Part shown: in pieces, positions 48,520-55,815 of the stretch
How the letters are laid out: each line of letters starts with the position of its first letter
How positions within the stretch are numbered: position 1 is the first letter of the stretch
Assembly (NCBI GenBank): GCA_963715625.1
Contig: OY970260.1
Span: forward strand, 1,736,001-1,800,000
Source: VRUE01 sp963715625
GTDB taxonomy: Bacteria > Actinomycetota > Thermoleophilia > Solirubrobacterales > 70-9
Direction: 5' to 3'
Length of the DNA stretch: 64,000 bases
Position numbers and translations under genes: made by a program
Notes under the pieces: model-generated
Database searches by the model: none
Told to the model about the DNA's origin: nothing
Seen by the model: the letters and a program-made list of their open reading frames with translations, nothing else

Positions 48520-50536
48520 CTAATCGGTTCTGAACAGGATGAAGTTCGGGTTGAGCGCTGCGGCCCGGCGGTAGGCGCGCAGCGAGCGCTCGACCCGGCC
48601 CCGCTCGGCTTCGATCCGCGCCAGGATCGTCCAGGTGCGCCAGTTGGCCTCTTCCTTGCGCGTCGCCTCGGCCGCGGCCGAGGCGGCCGGGCCCAGCCTC
48701 CCCTGCTGCTCGAGCACGAGCGCCTCCTGCAGCAGCGGCGCCGCGGCGTAGGGCTGGGCGCCGGCGGCGTCCCGCGCCTCCTGCAGGGCGGCCGCGAGGT
48801 CGCCCTGCGCCGCGTCGACCTGGCTCTGGCGCAGGTGGGTGGCGCCGCTCAGCGGGAACCAGATCGCGACCAGGGCCGCGACCGCGACCGCGGCGACCCC
48901 GGCGCGCAGCGCCCGGTTGCGGTTGCGGCGCTTGGTCCGCCGCCGCCGCCGGTTCGGTTCCGGCAGCGAGTAGCCGCTGAGGGCGACCGCGGCCAGCAGC
49001 ATGAAGGCGACCGCGAGCGCCCCGAGCTGCCAGAACCCAGTCCAGCGCCGCGGCGGTCGCGAACCCGGCCGCGCCGGCGGTCGCCGCGGCGAGCACCAGG
49101 CGCTCCTCCGGCGGGGCCCGCAGCGAGCGCACCGCCCCGCTGCCGAGCACGAGCCCGACGAAGCCCGCGATCAGGGCCAGGCCGAGGATCCCCAGCTCGG
49201 CGAAGGCCTCCAGGTAGAGCGAGTGGGCGGTGCGGACGAAGCCCTTGTAGGAGCCGTGCTGCGCCCACCAGAACTCGAAGGTCCCGGGCCCGATCCCCTT
49301 CCAGGGCTCGGCCTCGCCCGCGTCCACCGCCGACTGCCAGAACTGGTAGCGGCCGCTGCTGGTCGAGTCGAGGATCGAGGCGGGGGAGCTGGGCGCGGCC
49401 CGCGCCCCCTCGCCGTGGCTCTTGAAGACCTCCCAGCGGTGCGAGGCCTCGCCCGGCAGCCCGGCGGCGAACGCGACCGGGATCGCGACCACGACCACCG
49501 CCGCGGCCGCGACCAGCGCCTCGCCGCGGCTCGGCCGCAGCCAGCGCGGGCGCCGCAGGTTGCGCGCCGCGAGCCCGATCCCGACCTGCGCCGCGGCGAC
49601 GGCGGCGCAGACCGCCAGCGCGATCCACATCGCCTCGTCCCCCTGCGCTTCCGCGGCCGGGGTCGGCAACCCGCGGGCGAGCGCCTCGCGGCTGTGCACG
49701 GCGAGGGCGAGCAGCGCCGCGCCGCCGGCCCCGGCGCCCAGCGTGAGCAGCTTCGGCAGGCGGTCCGGCGCGAGGGCGAGGAAGGCGACCATCGCCGCGA
49801 CGGCGACGATCGCGCCCGTCCCCGAGGTGGCCAGGTAGAGCGCCAGGCCGGCGAGCGGGATCGCCGCCGCGGCGAGCGCCTGCAGGGCGATCGCCCGCGC
49901 CGAGGCGGTCGCCGCCAGCAGCAGCGGCAGCGCCATCGCGGCCAGCGCCCCGATCCCGCTCGAGTAGCCCAGCGGGTAGGAGAGGCGGCGCTCGATCTCG
50001 ATCCCCGGCAACACCTTGCCCAGCTCGTTGACCGGGAACCAGGACATCTGCAGGCGGGAGAGGACGCCGAGCGCCGCGACCAGGCCGAGGCCGAAGGCGA
50101 CCCCGTGCAGCACCTGCCGCGCCCCCGCCCGCCGCCGCGTCGCCAGGCAGGTGCCGAGCGCGAGGACGCCGAGGTAGGTCGCGACTCGGGCCAGCTCCCC
50201 GGCGGTCCGCTCGGCGCTCTGCGTCCAGCCCAGCGAGATCGCGGTCCAGGCGCCGAAGCCGGCCAGCAGGCCGAGCGCGGCGAGGCTGGCGCGGGTCCGC
50301 CCCGGCAGCGGCAGCGCCTCCACCGCCACCCCCAGCAGCACCGCCCACCAGACCGCGACCCCGACCTGGTCGCGCGGAATCGGGTCGTAGCCGCCGTTTT
50401 CCAGCGCCAGGTAGACGACGAGGAAGGCGGCCAGCAGCCAGGTCGCCGCCCCGCCCCAGTCGAGCGAAGGCACCGCCGGCCGGCGATCGGCCGGCGCCGC
50501 CCCCTCCTTTACGTGCTCCGGTGTTTCCAATGCCAA
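48520..50536 (-). CDS. O-antigen ligase/polymerase-like membrane protein, one frameshift
   Basis: About 670 codons. The membrane part has many helices (WLLAAFLVVYLALENGGYDP, IALQALAAAAIPLAGLALYL) and the ligase-type periplasmic loop with GRYQFWQSAVDAGEAEPWKG, IGPGTFEFWWAQHG and RTAHSLYLEAFAELG, a hallmark of the Wzy_C/WaaL family. Near 49035 the frame must shift by one base to go from LDWV to WQLGALAVAFMLLAAVALSG. The C-terminal cytosolic tail has TPR-like helices (LAAALQEARDAAGAQPYAAA, RSLRAYRRAAALNPN). The start is uncertain (TTG 50536 or 50530). The shift could be a sequencing error. Confidence 0.7.
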
Positions 50537-50630
50537 GGCCCTGCGCAAACTACGACACTCGGCCGATATCCCGGGGCGTCGAATCGCAATCGGCGTGAAA
50601 GCATGCAAGGTACCCTGACGCAACTCGCGT

Positions 50631-50741
50631 TCAGGCGGTCCAGAGGGTGGCGAGCGGCCATGCCTCCAGCCGCTCGCCGAAGGGGAGCCGCTCGCTGCCG
50701 GGGTAGAGCACCACGCCGCGTGCGAAGCGCTCCCCGTCCAC
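50631..50741 (-). pseudogene. 3' tail of a DUF4143-type ATPase
   Basis: Reverse-strand codons give GERFARGVVLYPG then LPFGERLEAWPLATLWTA and TGA at 50633-50631. This matches the C-terminus of the ATPase copies at 9138 (GERFARGVVLHTG) and 50860. Nothing else of the gene remains. It lies head-on to the intact ATPase at 50860. Confidence 0.75.
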
Positions 50742-50742
50742 A

Positions 50743-50765
50743 CAGTGGGCATTATATGACCACTG
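50743..50765. promoter_or_regulatory. Inverted repeat upstream of ATPase 50860
   Basis: CAGTGG (50743-50748) and CCACTG (50760-50765) flank an AT-rich GCATTATATGA. It lies about 95 bases before the ATPase start, between it and the remnant tail. A further short dyad ACTCC/GGAGT (50831-50847) precedes TATATT (50847-50852), which is seven bases from the ATG. Confidence 0.45.
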
Positions 50766-50859
50766 AGTGGACGATCTATGCACACAACAACCGGTGAAGG
50801 TATACGAAGTTCCCCGGTAAAAGTATAAAAACTCCCGTCGGAGGAGTATATTTTGCCGG

Positions 50860-52119
50860 ATGACCCCTCCAGACCCTCTCACCTACAGAACCCGTCTCGT
50901 CGATCCCTATCTCGACGAGCTGCTCGGGCAGCTCTCGGCTCTCCTGGTTATCGGGCCGCGAGCGACCGGGAAGACGACGACGATGGCCAGGCGGGCCGAG
51001 ACTCGCGTCCAGCTCGACATCGAGGCCGAGGCCGCCGCGTTCCGCGCCGATCCCGCCGCCGCGCTTCGCGGCCGACCCGAGCCAGTCCTCCTCGACGAGT
51101 GGCAGAACGCGCCCGGGATCCTCACGGCGGTTCGCAGGGCGGTGGACGCCGACACGCGACCGAACCGCTTCTACGTAACCGGCTCGGTCCACGCGGAGAT
51201 CGAAAATCGAGTTTGGCCGGGTACGGGCCGGCTTGTCCGCCTGGCGATCTACCCGATGAGCATCCGGGAGCAGCTCGGCCTCCTCGGCGGCTCAACCCTG
51301 TTCGACAAGATTGCGGCCGGGGAGGGCCTCAACGTTCCCGCGGACCCCCCCGACCTGCGCGGCTACGTGAGCCTGGCGATGCGAAGCGGCTTTCCGACCG
51401 CCGCACTCGAACTGGAAGGTCAGGCGCGAGAAGCCTGGCTCGACAGCTACATCGACGATCTCCTCACCCACGACATCGAGAAGCTCGAACAGCCAGGAGG
51501 TCGGCGCCGCGATCCTGAGCGCCTGCAGAGCTACCTGGAGGCGTACGCCCTCAACTCAGCCGGGGTGAGCGAGAGCAAGACGATCTACGAGGCCGCTGGG
51601 ATCAACAAGATCACCGCGATGTCCTACGAGAGCCTGCTGACCGACCTCCTCATCGTCGAGAGGGTGCCTGCCTGGACCTCGAACCGGCTCAAGCGGCTCG
51701 TGCGGCAGCCGAAGCGCTACATGGTCAACGCGGCCCTGATGGCTGCGGCCCTGCGCTTGGATGAGCAGGGCGTGATGGGCGATGGCGACATCCTCGGGCG
51801 CATCCTCGACACCTTCGTAGCGAGCCAGCTGCGACCGGAAGTCACGGTCTCGCGCACTCGTCCCCGGCTACATCACCTGCGAACCGAGCGAGGGCGCCAC
51901 GAGGTCGATCTCCTGGCCGAGCTTGGCGGCAAACGCGTGATCGGAATCGAGGTCAAGGCAACCGCCGCCCCGGGAGCGGCCGACGCCAAGCACCTGGCCT
52001 GGCTCCGCGACCAGCTCGGGAACCGCTTCCTCGCCGGCATCGTCTTCCACGCGGGCCCGGGCCTTTTCGAGCTTGGCAACAAGATCCAGGCAGCGCCTAT
52101 CGCGTCGCTCTGGTCATGA
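50860..52119 (+). CDS. AAA_14/DUF4143 ATPase, intact
   Basis: 419 residues. Walker A is IGPRATGKTT (31-40), Walker B PVLLDEWQNA (75-84) and RFYVTGSVHAEI the sensor strand. The C-terminal half has YEAAGINKITAMSYESLLTD (HTH-like), RGRHEVDLLAELGG and GIEVKATAA, the DUF4143 nuclease-like motif. TATATT ends seven bases before the ATG, so the mRNA is probably leaderless. It is the intact model for the damaged copy at 9138-10248, about 40 kb away, and sits inside the polysaccharide/secreted region next to a dead tail. Confidence 0.87.
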   Translation: MTPPDPLTYRTRLVDPYLDELLGQLSALLVIGPRATGKTTTMARRAETRVQLDIEAEAAAFRADPAAALRGRPEPVLLDEWQNAPGILTAVRRAVDADTRPNRFYVTGSVHAEIENRVWPGTGRLVRLAIYPMSIREQLGLLGGSTLFDKIAAGEGLNVPADPPDLRGYVSLAMRSGFPTAALELEGQAREAWLDSYIDDLLTHDIEKLEQPGGRRRDPERLQSYLEAYALNSAGVSESKTIYEAAGINKITAMSYESLLTDLLIVERVPAWTSNRLKRLVRQPKRYMVNAALMAAALRLDEQGVMGDGDILGRILDTFVASQLRPEVTVSRTRPRLHHLRTERGRHEVDLLAELGGKRVIGIEVKATAAPGAADAKHLAWLRDQLGNRFLAGIVFHAGPGLFELGNKIQAAPIASLWS

Positions 52120-52179
52120 GTGCCGGGCAGGGCATCGAGTACTGACGCGGCGGGTTATCAGGGCATAATGCGACACGGG

Positions 52180-52635
52180 ATGCGGAAAGCCACCACCCTC
52201 GCCCTCCTGCTCGTGCTGGCCATGCCGCTGCCCGCGGGCGCCGCGGTGCGGGTCGTGGCGCCGCCGGGCAACTCCGAGGCCGACCAGTACTACCAGACGC
52301 TGCCCGGCGCGACGGGGCCGCGGGCGCCCGATTCGGCCAGGGAGACGCGCGACGCGGTGCGCGACGGGGCGCTGGGCGAGGCCACCGAACGGGCCCTGCG
52401 CGAGCGCGGGCCTGAGGGCCTCGCGGTCGCCACCGTGGTCGCCAAGACCGCTCCCGCGGGCGTGCCCGGCGCCGGCGCAGGCCGCGGCGGCTCGCAAGCC
52501 GCCGCGCCCGCCTCGGCGGTGCGCGTCCCCGGCGGCCAGGGGCTGGGCGGCTTCTTCCCGCTCGTGCTGGTGCTCACGGCGGCGGGCGCGATCGCCTTCG
52601 CCGCCGCCAGGCGGCGCGGCCTCGTGATGCGGTGA
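52180..52635 (+). CDS. Small secreted or membrane-anchored protein
   Basis: 151 residues from ATG 52180. RKATTLALLLVLAMPLPAGA is a signal peptide. The middle is acidic/alanine-rich (EATERALRERGPEGLA). GGFFPLVLVLTAAGAIAFAA followed by ARRRGLVMR is a C-terminal membrane helix with a basic tail, a sortase-like or simple tail-anchor layout without an LPxTG. CATAAT (52164-52169) with CTGACG 16 bases upstream places the transcript start close to this ATG. Family not recognised. It is translationally coupled to 52632. Confidence 0.6.
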   Translation: MRKATTLALLLVLAMPLPAGAAVRVVAPPGNSEADQYYQTLPGATGPRAPDSARETRDAVRDGALGEATERALRERGPEGLAVATVVAKTAPAGVPGAGAGRGGSQAAAPASAVRVPGGQGLGGFFPLVLVLTAAGAIAFAAARRRGLVMR

Positions 52636-54074
52636 AGCGGCCGGCCGCCGCCCTCGCCCTCCTCGCGCTGGCCCTCGCCCTCCAGGCGCCGGGGGCCGCG
52701 GCGTCCCCGCGCGGCCTCGAGCTCGGCCTCGCCGACCCGGCCTTCAACGGCGCCGACGCGGCGCTGCGCGAGGAGTGGATGACCCGGGCGCGCGACGCCC
52801 GGGCAGACCTGGTCATGCTCGGCGTCGCCTGGTCGGCGATCGCGCCGAAGGCCCCCCCGGCCGGCTTCGACCCCGCCGACCCCGCCGACCCCGCCTACGA
52901 CTGGCAGGCCCTCGACGGGGCCGTCCGCGCCGCCGCCGCCCGCGGCCTGGAGCCGGTCCTCGACGTCAACCTCGCCCCCCGCTGGGCCGAGGGGCCGAAC
53001 CGGCCCAGCACGGCCGCGGCCCCGGCCGGCACCTGGCTGCCGCAGCCGGCCGAGCTGGGGAGCTTCGCCCGCGCCCTCGCCGCCCGCTACACCGGCGCCT
53101 TCGCCGACCCCGCCGACCCCGGCGCCGGGCCGCTGCCGCGCGTCCGCTACTTCCAGGTCTGGGCCGAGCAGAACCTCTCGGTCCACCTCAACCCGCTCTG
53201 GGAAGGCGGCAGGCTGGTCGCGCCCCAGCACTACCGGGCGATGCTGAACGCCGCCTACGCCGCCGTCCACGCCGCCAACCCCGGCGCCCGCGTCCTCCTC
53301 GGCGGCCTGGCGCCCTACGGCGACGCCGAGGTGGGGGGGAGCCGCGTCCCGCCGGTCTGGTTCTGGCGCTCGCTGCTCTGCCTGCGCGGGCCGCGGCTGC
53401 GGCCGCTCGCCTGCCCCGACCCGGCCCGCTTCGACGTCGCCGCCCACAACCCGATCAACGTCTTCGCGCCCAGCCGCGGCGCCGTCAGCCCGCTCGACGC
53501 CTCGACCCCCGATCTCGGCCGCCTGACCACGATCGTGCGCCGGGCGGTCGCGACCGGGCGCGCGCTGCCGGCCGGCCCCAAGCCCCTCTGGGCGACGGAG
53601 ATCTGGTGGGACTCGAGCCCCCCCGACCCGGAAGGCGTGCCGCTGCGACGCCACGCGCGCTTCCTCTCCGAAGCGCTCTTCGAGCTCTGGCGCCAGGGCG
53701 CCGGGGCGGTGATCTGGTGGTACCTGCGCGACCAGTCCCCGGGCGCGGCGGGCTACGGCGCGACGCAGCAGAGCGGCCTCTTCTTCCGCGAGGGCGGGGC
53801 GAAGCCGGCCCGGCGGGCCTTCGGCTTCCCCTTCGTCGCCCGCCGCGACGGCGGCGAGGCGCTGCTCTGGGGCAAGGCGCCCGCGCCGGGCCGCCTCGTC
53901 CTCGAGCGCCGCACCCGCGGCGGCTGGGCGCCGCTGGCGCGGATTGCCGCCGGGCCGCGCCGGGTCTTCCTCGCCCGTACCGGGGCCCCCGCGGGGGCCT
54001 TCCGGGTGCGCGCCAGGCAGGGCCACGAGGCCAGCCTGCCTGCTAGGGTTGCAGCGGGAAAGGGAGGTCCGTAG
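52632..54074 (+). CDS. Secreted glycoside hydrolase-like TIM-barrel protein
   Basis: 480 residues from GTG 52632, overlapping the previous stop. KRPAAALALLALALALQAPG is a signal peptide. LGVAWSAIAPKAPPAGFDP and YDWQALDGAVRAAAARGLEP, with RVRYFQVWAEQNLSVHL carrying the expected acid/base glutamate region, and LWATEIWWDSSPPDPE the second glutamate (E in ATEIWW), resemble GH5/GH39-like barrels. IWWYLRDQSP and a small beta domain end it. Extracellular; substrate unknown, possibly the locus polysaccharide. Confidence 0.7.
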   Translation: MKRPAAALALLALALALQAPGAAASPRGLELGLADPAFNGADAALREEWMTRARDARADLVMLGVAWSAIAPKAPPAGFDPADPADPAYDWQALDGAVRAAAARGLEPVLDVNLAPRWAEGPNRPSTAAAPAGTWLPQPAELGSFARALAARYTGAFADPADPGAGPLPRVRYFQVWAEQNLSVHLNPLWEGGRLVAPQHYRAMLNAAYAAVHAANPGARVLLGGLAPYGDAEVGGSRVPPVWFWRSLLCLRGPRLRPLACPDPARFDVAAHNPINVFAPSRGAVSPLDASTPDLGRLTTIVRRAVATGRALPAGPKPLWATEIWWDSSPPDPEGVPLRRHARFLSEALFELWRQGAGAVIWWYLRDQSPGAAGYGATQQSGLFFREGGAKPARRAFGFPFVARRDGGEALLWGKAPAPGRLVLERRTRGGWAPLARIAAGPRRVFLARTGAPAGAFRVRARQGHEASLPARVAAGKGGP

Positions 54075-54511
54075 TGAGGAACAGACTGCTTCTTCTGCTG
54101 GCGGGGGCGCTTGCCCTCGTCGCGCTCGCGCTTCCTGCCGCCTCCCCGGCAGCGAACTGCCCTCCCGGGCAGGTCGGCACACCGCCCTACTGCGCCCCGG
54201 GGCCGCCCTCGAACAAGTTCAACCTGGGCAAGGTCAAGCACCCCTCGACCGGCGTCGTCACGATCAGGGTCAAGGTCTCCAGCGGCGGCACCTTCACCGC
54301 CACCGCCCCCCTGATGAAAACGGCCAAAGCGACGGGTAAATCCGCCGGCAGCTTCAAGCTGAAACTCCAGCTCAACGCCAAAGGCATGGCCGAGCTCGAA
54401 GAATCCAAAGGCCGCCAGCTGCGGATCAAAGTCAAATTCCACTTCGTGCCCACCGGCGGCGAACCCCGCACGAAGCTGAAGAAGATCATCTTCAGGGTCG
54501 TCAAACCCTAG
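54074..54511 (+). CDS. Small secreted beta-rich protein
   Basis: 145 residues from GTG 54074; AGGGAGG (54061-54067) is its ribosome site and its first base is the last base of the previous stop. RNRLLLLLAGALALVALALP is a signal peptide. CPPGQVGTPPYCAPG holds a cysteine pair, and KHPSTGVVTIRVKVSSGG to KIIFRVVKP is a beta-sandwich-like domain similar in style to the C-terminal domain of the TolB-like protein at 25569. Function unknown; co-transcribed with the glycosidase. Confidence 0.6.
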   Translation: MRNRLLLLLAGALALVALALPAASPAANCPPGQVGTPPYCAPGPPSNKFNLGKVKHPSTGVVTIRVKVSSGGTFTATAPLMKTAKATGKSAGSFKLKLQLNAKGMAELEESKGRQLRIKVKFHFVPTGGEPRTKLKKIIFRVVKP

Positions 54512-54513
54512 GA

Positions 54514-54538
54514 GGCTTTGGCGACGCTCGCCAAAGCC
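54514..54538 (+). terminator. Terminator hairpin after 54511
   Basis: GGCTTTGGCGA (54514-54524) and TCGCCAAAGCC (54528-54538) form an 11-bp perfect stem with a 3-base loop, three bases after the stop codon. Confidence 0.7.
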
Positions 54539-54696
54539 CGCTTGGGACGCGATTTTCGGCACAGAGCGGGATTCGGATACCCCACGCTCGGGACAATTTA
54601 CCCCATCCTTGCCAATCACGCATATGCTGCTCCAGTCCGCAGCGTCATATGCGGCGGGGCTGTTCTGTCGAACTCTGTCGAAGGAAGAGGAAGCAT

Positions 54697-55017
54697 TTGG
54701 CCAACGAGCCGGAACAAATCGAAATCGCAAGCGCCTGGGTCGGCGCAGACGACCTGCCCGTGCATTTCGCCAACGCGTTTACCGGGGTCGTAGGACCGCA
54801 TGCCATCTTCCTGAACGTGGGTTCTCAGGTTCCTCCGACGATTGAATCTGAGGAGGACTTTGAGCACCTACGGACTATCGGATACCTAGCCGTGAAGCCG
54901 ATTGCGCGGCTTGCCCTGACTCCCCAAGGACTTGACGACCTGATCGAGGCGCTGGAGAATACGCGCAGGTCTTATCGCCAACTCAAAAGTGCCCTTGACG
55001 CCCAGGAACAGCTATGA
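54697..55017 (+). CDS. Hypothetical protein resembling DUF3467
   Basis: 106 residues from TTG 54697 (GGAAGAGG at 54682-54690 is the ribosome site). IEIASAWVGADDLPVHFANA, then GPHAIFLNVGSQVPP and PIARLALTPQGLDDLIEALE look like the DUF3467-type proteins, whose role is unknown. The region is less GC-rich than its surroundings. Its stop overlaps the next ATG by four bases (ATGA), and that gene in turn overlaps a RelE-like toxin, so it belongs to a three-gene TA-like operon. Confidence 0.55.
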   Translation: MANEPEQIEIASAWVGADDLPVHFANAFTGVVGPHAIFLNVGSQVPPTIESEEDFEHLRTIGYLAVKPIARLALTPQGLDDLIEALENTRRSYRQLKSALDAQEQL

Positions 55018-55310
55018 CAACTAAGACCATTGCCAGCGTGGAACGCAGCTTTCGGGTACCGGCATCGCGGACCCCGAGTCCGCAGCCGTCTCCAGTAGCT
55101 AGCAACGAGACCTTGCCCGTCGGCACCGCGCGACAGGTTCCGCTGTTCATCTCGACCGATGAGGCGTACTACTGGTCGAGCCCTTGGCAGCGCGACGTCC
55201 TGGAGTCGATGCGTGCCCTGCGAGATGGAGAGTTCGTGGACTTCGACTCGGACGACCCGACCGATGTTGCACAGTGGCTCCTCAGCGTCGACGAGGACGA
55301 CTGCGATTGA
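55014..55310 (+). CDS. Probable antitoxin of a RelE-type pair
   Basis: 98 residues; ATG 55014. The N-terminal third is proline/serine-rich and disordered. FISTDEAYYWSSPWQRDVLE, then DGEFVDFDSDDPTDVAQWLL and SVDEDDCD form a strongly acidic C-terminal part suited to wrapping a basic toxin. The stop overlaps the toxin start by four bases (TTGA). No DNA-binding motif is obvious. The antitoxin role rests on gene order and charge. Confidence 0.55.
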   Translation: MTTKTIASVERSFRVPASRTPSPQPSPVASNETLPVGTARQVPLFISTDEAYYWSSPWQRDVLESMRALRDGEFVDFDSDDPTDVAQWLLSVDEDDCD

Positions 55311-55573
55311 GCCTGACGCCGGTTCGGGTTCCAAAGAACCTCAAGAAGTCTCTCGCCAAGAAGTCGCCCGCGATGCAGCAGTCCATCCTCGCCTGCATCA
55401 CCCAGCTTCGGAAGGATTGGCAGCATCCCGGTCTCGCTTCGAGCAAGCTCAGCGGCACCGACATCTACCACGTCAAGGTGAGCCGAGGAAACCGGGTGAC
55501 GTTTTTTTGGGAAGACAACAAGATCGTGATTGAGAACCACTGCAATCACGACATTCTCAAGCGTCGTCGCTGA
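55307..55573 (+). CDS. RelE/ParE-like toxin
   Basis: 88 residues from TTG 55307. PVRVPKNLKKSLAKKSPAMQ (basic helix), SKLSGTDIYHVKVSRGNRV and FFWEDNKIVIENHCNHDIL followed by KRRR are the RelE/ParE-superfamily fold, including the basic C-terminal end. RelE proteins cut mRNA at the ribosome; ParE relatives poison gyrase; which applies here is not decidable. It is the last gene of the 54697-55573 operon and is followed by a hairpin. Confidence 0.75.
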   Translation: MSLTPVRVPKNLKKSLAKKSPAMQQSILACITQLRKDWQHPGLASSKLSGTDIYHVKVSRGNRVTFFWEDNKIVIENHCNHDILKRRR

Positions 55574-55624
55574 CTCTCCTCGCTCTTTCCCTGCATTTCC
55601 TCTCATGAGAGGAACGGCTTCGGC

Positions 55625-55652
55625 ATGCCCAGGCGAGGAACGCCTGCGGCAT
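55625..55652 (+). terminator. Hairpin after the RelE-like operon
   Basis: ATGCC-C-AGGCG (55625-55635) pairs with CGCCT-GC-GGCAT (55641-55652) around AGGAA. It lies 52 bases after the toxin stop and before the next promoter. Confidence 0.5.
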
Positions 55653-55669
55653 AAATGAGAAACTCAACC

Positions 55670-55697
55670 TTGCAATTTCGGTACGACAAGGTATTCT
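55670..55697 (+). promoter_or_regulatory. Promoter of secreted protein 55816
   Basis: TTGCAA (55670-55675), a 16-bp spacer, TATTCT (55692-55697). The transcript would start near 55704 and carry a leader of about 112 bases with the structured motif. Confidence 0.6.
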
Positions 55698-55711
55698 GCC
55701 TTCGTCGTGCC

Positions 55712-55794
55712 CTCACCGGGGCACGCCACGGGGAGGAACCCCCACAGGGAAAACCGAGTCGCCGGAAGCCGCCGGGAAGCGGCTGGCAGGGGCT
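55712..55794 (+). ncRNA. Structured leader RNA motif, copy 2 (possible riboswitch)
   Basis: Blocks CTCAC, GGGGAG, CACAGGGAAAAC (55743-55754), the stem AGCCGC (55767-55772)/GCGGCT (55779-55784) and GGCAGGGGCT (55785-55794) occur in the same order and spacing as at 17504-17580. The start of CACAGGG to GGCAG is 42 bases here and 43 there. The gene downstream is a secreted adhesin-like protein. Confidence 0.5.
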
Positions 55795-55815
55795 CAAGGG
55801 ACAAGGAGAGAGCAA

